A stretch of DNA of 6,064 bases from an uncultured Rhodospirillales bacterium (GTDB lineage: Bacteria > Pseudomonadota > Alphaproteobacteria > Rhodospirillales > 2-02-FULL-58-16). Below the pieces are notes generated by a model. That model was not told the DNA's origin. It did not search any database and saw only the letters and a program-made list of their open reading frames with translations. The translations under genes were made by a program, and so were the position numbers. Below, in pieces: positions 5,418-6,064 of this stretch. How positions within the stretch are numbered: the first letter of the stretch is position 1; each line of letters begins with the position of its first letter. The DNA lies in the NCBI GenBank assembly GCA_913053795.1, contig CAJXGZ010000143.1, positions 1-6,064 on the forward strand, given 5' to 3'.

Positions 5418-6064
5418 ATGTGGAGACATCGCCTTTCCTCGCCCTTGCTCATGGCCCACAGGATTTCGTGCGCGTTCCGCAGCGCGGCCAAGGGCTTTCG
5501 CATTCTTTTGTTCCATGACGCGCCCCGGGAATCTTTCGCGGACTTCAGCGATTTCATTGAATATGTGAAACAAACCCACGGCGTGATTTCGCCGGAGCAG
5601 GCCGAAGCATGGCTGGACGGGGAAGAAACGGGTGACGCCGCCAAGACTCCGTGCCTGTTCACCTTTGATGACGGCTTTGCATCCAATTTCTCCCTGGCTG
5701 GGGAGGTTTTGGAGCGCCATGGGTTGAAAGCGCTTTTTTTCGTCTGTCCCGGCCTTATGGATATGGGGGAAGACGCGCAACGAAAGAAAATCGCCGCAAA
5801 TATTTTTCAGGGACGCCGAGACGCCGATGATTTGTCCCCAGGTATGCGCCTGATGTCGTGGGAGGAGATCACGGAACTCAACGAAAGGGGACACGCCATC
5901 GGCGCCCACGGGATGAGTCATCAACGGCTGAGCCGATTGACGGGCGATGTCCTGCGCCGGGAGATTCTCGAGTCCGGCGTTCAACTCGAGGATCGTCTGG
6001 GACGCCGCGTCAACTGGTTCGCCTACGCCTTCGGCGGCATCGACAGCATTTCCAAAGAGGCGCT
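5418..6064 (+). CDS. Polysaccharide deacetylase (NodB homology), 3'-truncated by the window
   Basis: The first 215 residues are present. The NodB-type motifs appear in order: TFDDGF at 82-87, where D84 would be the catalytic base and D85 a metal ligand; HGMSH at 164-168, whose two histidines would complete the metal site; and WFAYAFGG at 200-207, the motif-3 region. FRILLFHDAP at 27-36 matches the strand before the catalytic core. Such enzymes remove N- or O-acetyl groups from glycans such as peptidoglycan, poly-N-acetylglucosamine or exopolysaccharide. No convincing signal peptide is seen, although residues 6-13 are mildly hydrophobic, so a cytoplasmic or lipid-linked intermediate substrate is possible. 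The start is the first ATG after the in-frame TGA of the preceding gene, with a weak GGA just upstream; a second ATG at 5451 (residue 12) is an alternative. The C-terminal part and its last catalytic motif lie outside the window. Confidence 0.88.
   Translation, partial: MWRHRLSSPLLMAHRISCAFRSAAKGFRILLFHDAPRESFADFSDFIEYVKQTHGVISPEQAEAWLDGEETGDAAKTPCLFTFDDGFASNFSLAGEVLERHGLKALFFVCPGLMDMGEDAQRKKIAANIFQGRRDADDLSPGMRLMSWEEITELNERGHAIGAHGMSHQRLSRLTGDVLRREILESGVQLEDRLGRRVNWFAYAFGGIDSISKEA

Noticed and set aside
4914..5984. Long minus-strand open frame of 356 codons across the FemAB-like gene and the deacetylase
   Set aside because: It lies opposite two well-supported genes with clear motifs, has no recognisable domain, and long antisense frames are expected in G+C-rich coding DNA.

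Overview
The window is a dense, one-directional gene cluster on the + strand. From the 5' end it holds the tail of an unidentified gene, hemC, hemD, a Mic60/mitofilin-type membrane protein, hemY, a FemAB-like acyltransferase and the first two thirds or so of a polysaccharide deacetylase that runs off the 3' edge. Gaps between genes are a 4-base overlap, 1, 79, 5, 8 and 6 nt. No RNA gene, mobile element, CRISPR array, tandem repeat or convincing terminator was found. The cluster looks like one transcription unit whose promoter lies upstream of the window.

The gene order hemC-hemD-mic60-hemY, the high G+C content, and a HemY with a C-terminal four-cysteine zinc ribbon point to an alphaproteobacterium. 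The main body of HemC resembles Rhodospirillales proteins. This placement comes from remembered family features, not from a search.

Region by region: positions 1-132 encode 43 C-terminal residues of an upstream gene whose stop overlaps the hemC GTG start (GTGA). HemC (129-1043) and HemD (1045-1749) are consecutive tetrapyrrole enzymes that take porphobilinogen to uroporphyrinogen III. A 79-nt gap follows. The Mic60 homologue (preferred start 1829) and HemY (3058-4401) are both inner-membrane proteins, with a long coiled coil and a TPR domain respectively. They probably organise membrane or protein complexes near the heme pathway rather than catalyse a heme step. The last two genes (4410-5411 and 5418 onward) are predicted envelope or glycan-modifying enzymes.

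The most unusual signal is inside hemC. The first ~80 codons, and the gene tail before them, differ in codon choice and protein style from the rest of hemC and the window. They look deltaproteobacterial/myxobacterial, while the rest looks alphaproteobacterial. The switch falls at the highly conserved catalytic block near positions 345-385. It could be a real recombination or a chimeric assembly join, and it should be resolved before the hemC entry is trusted. I did not find a clearly new biological system. The Mic60/HemY pair leading into an envelope-glycan gene pair is the most interesting functional context.
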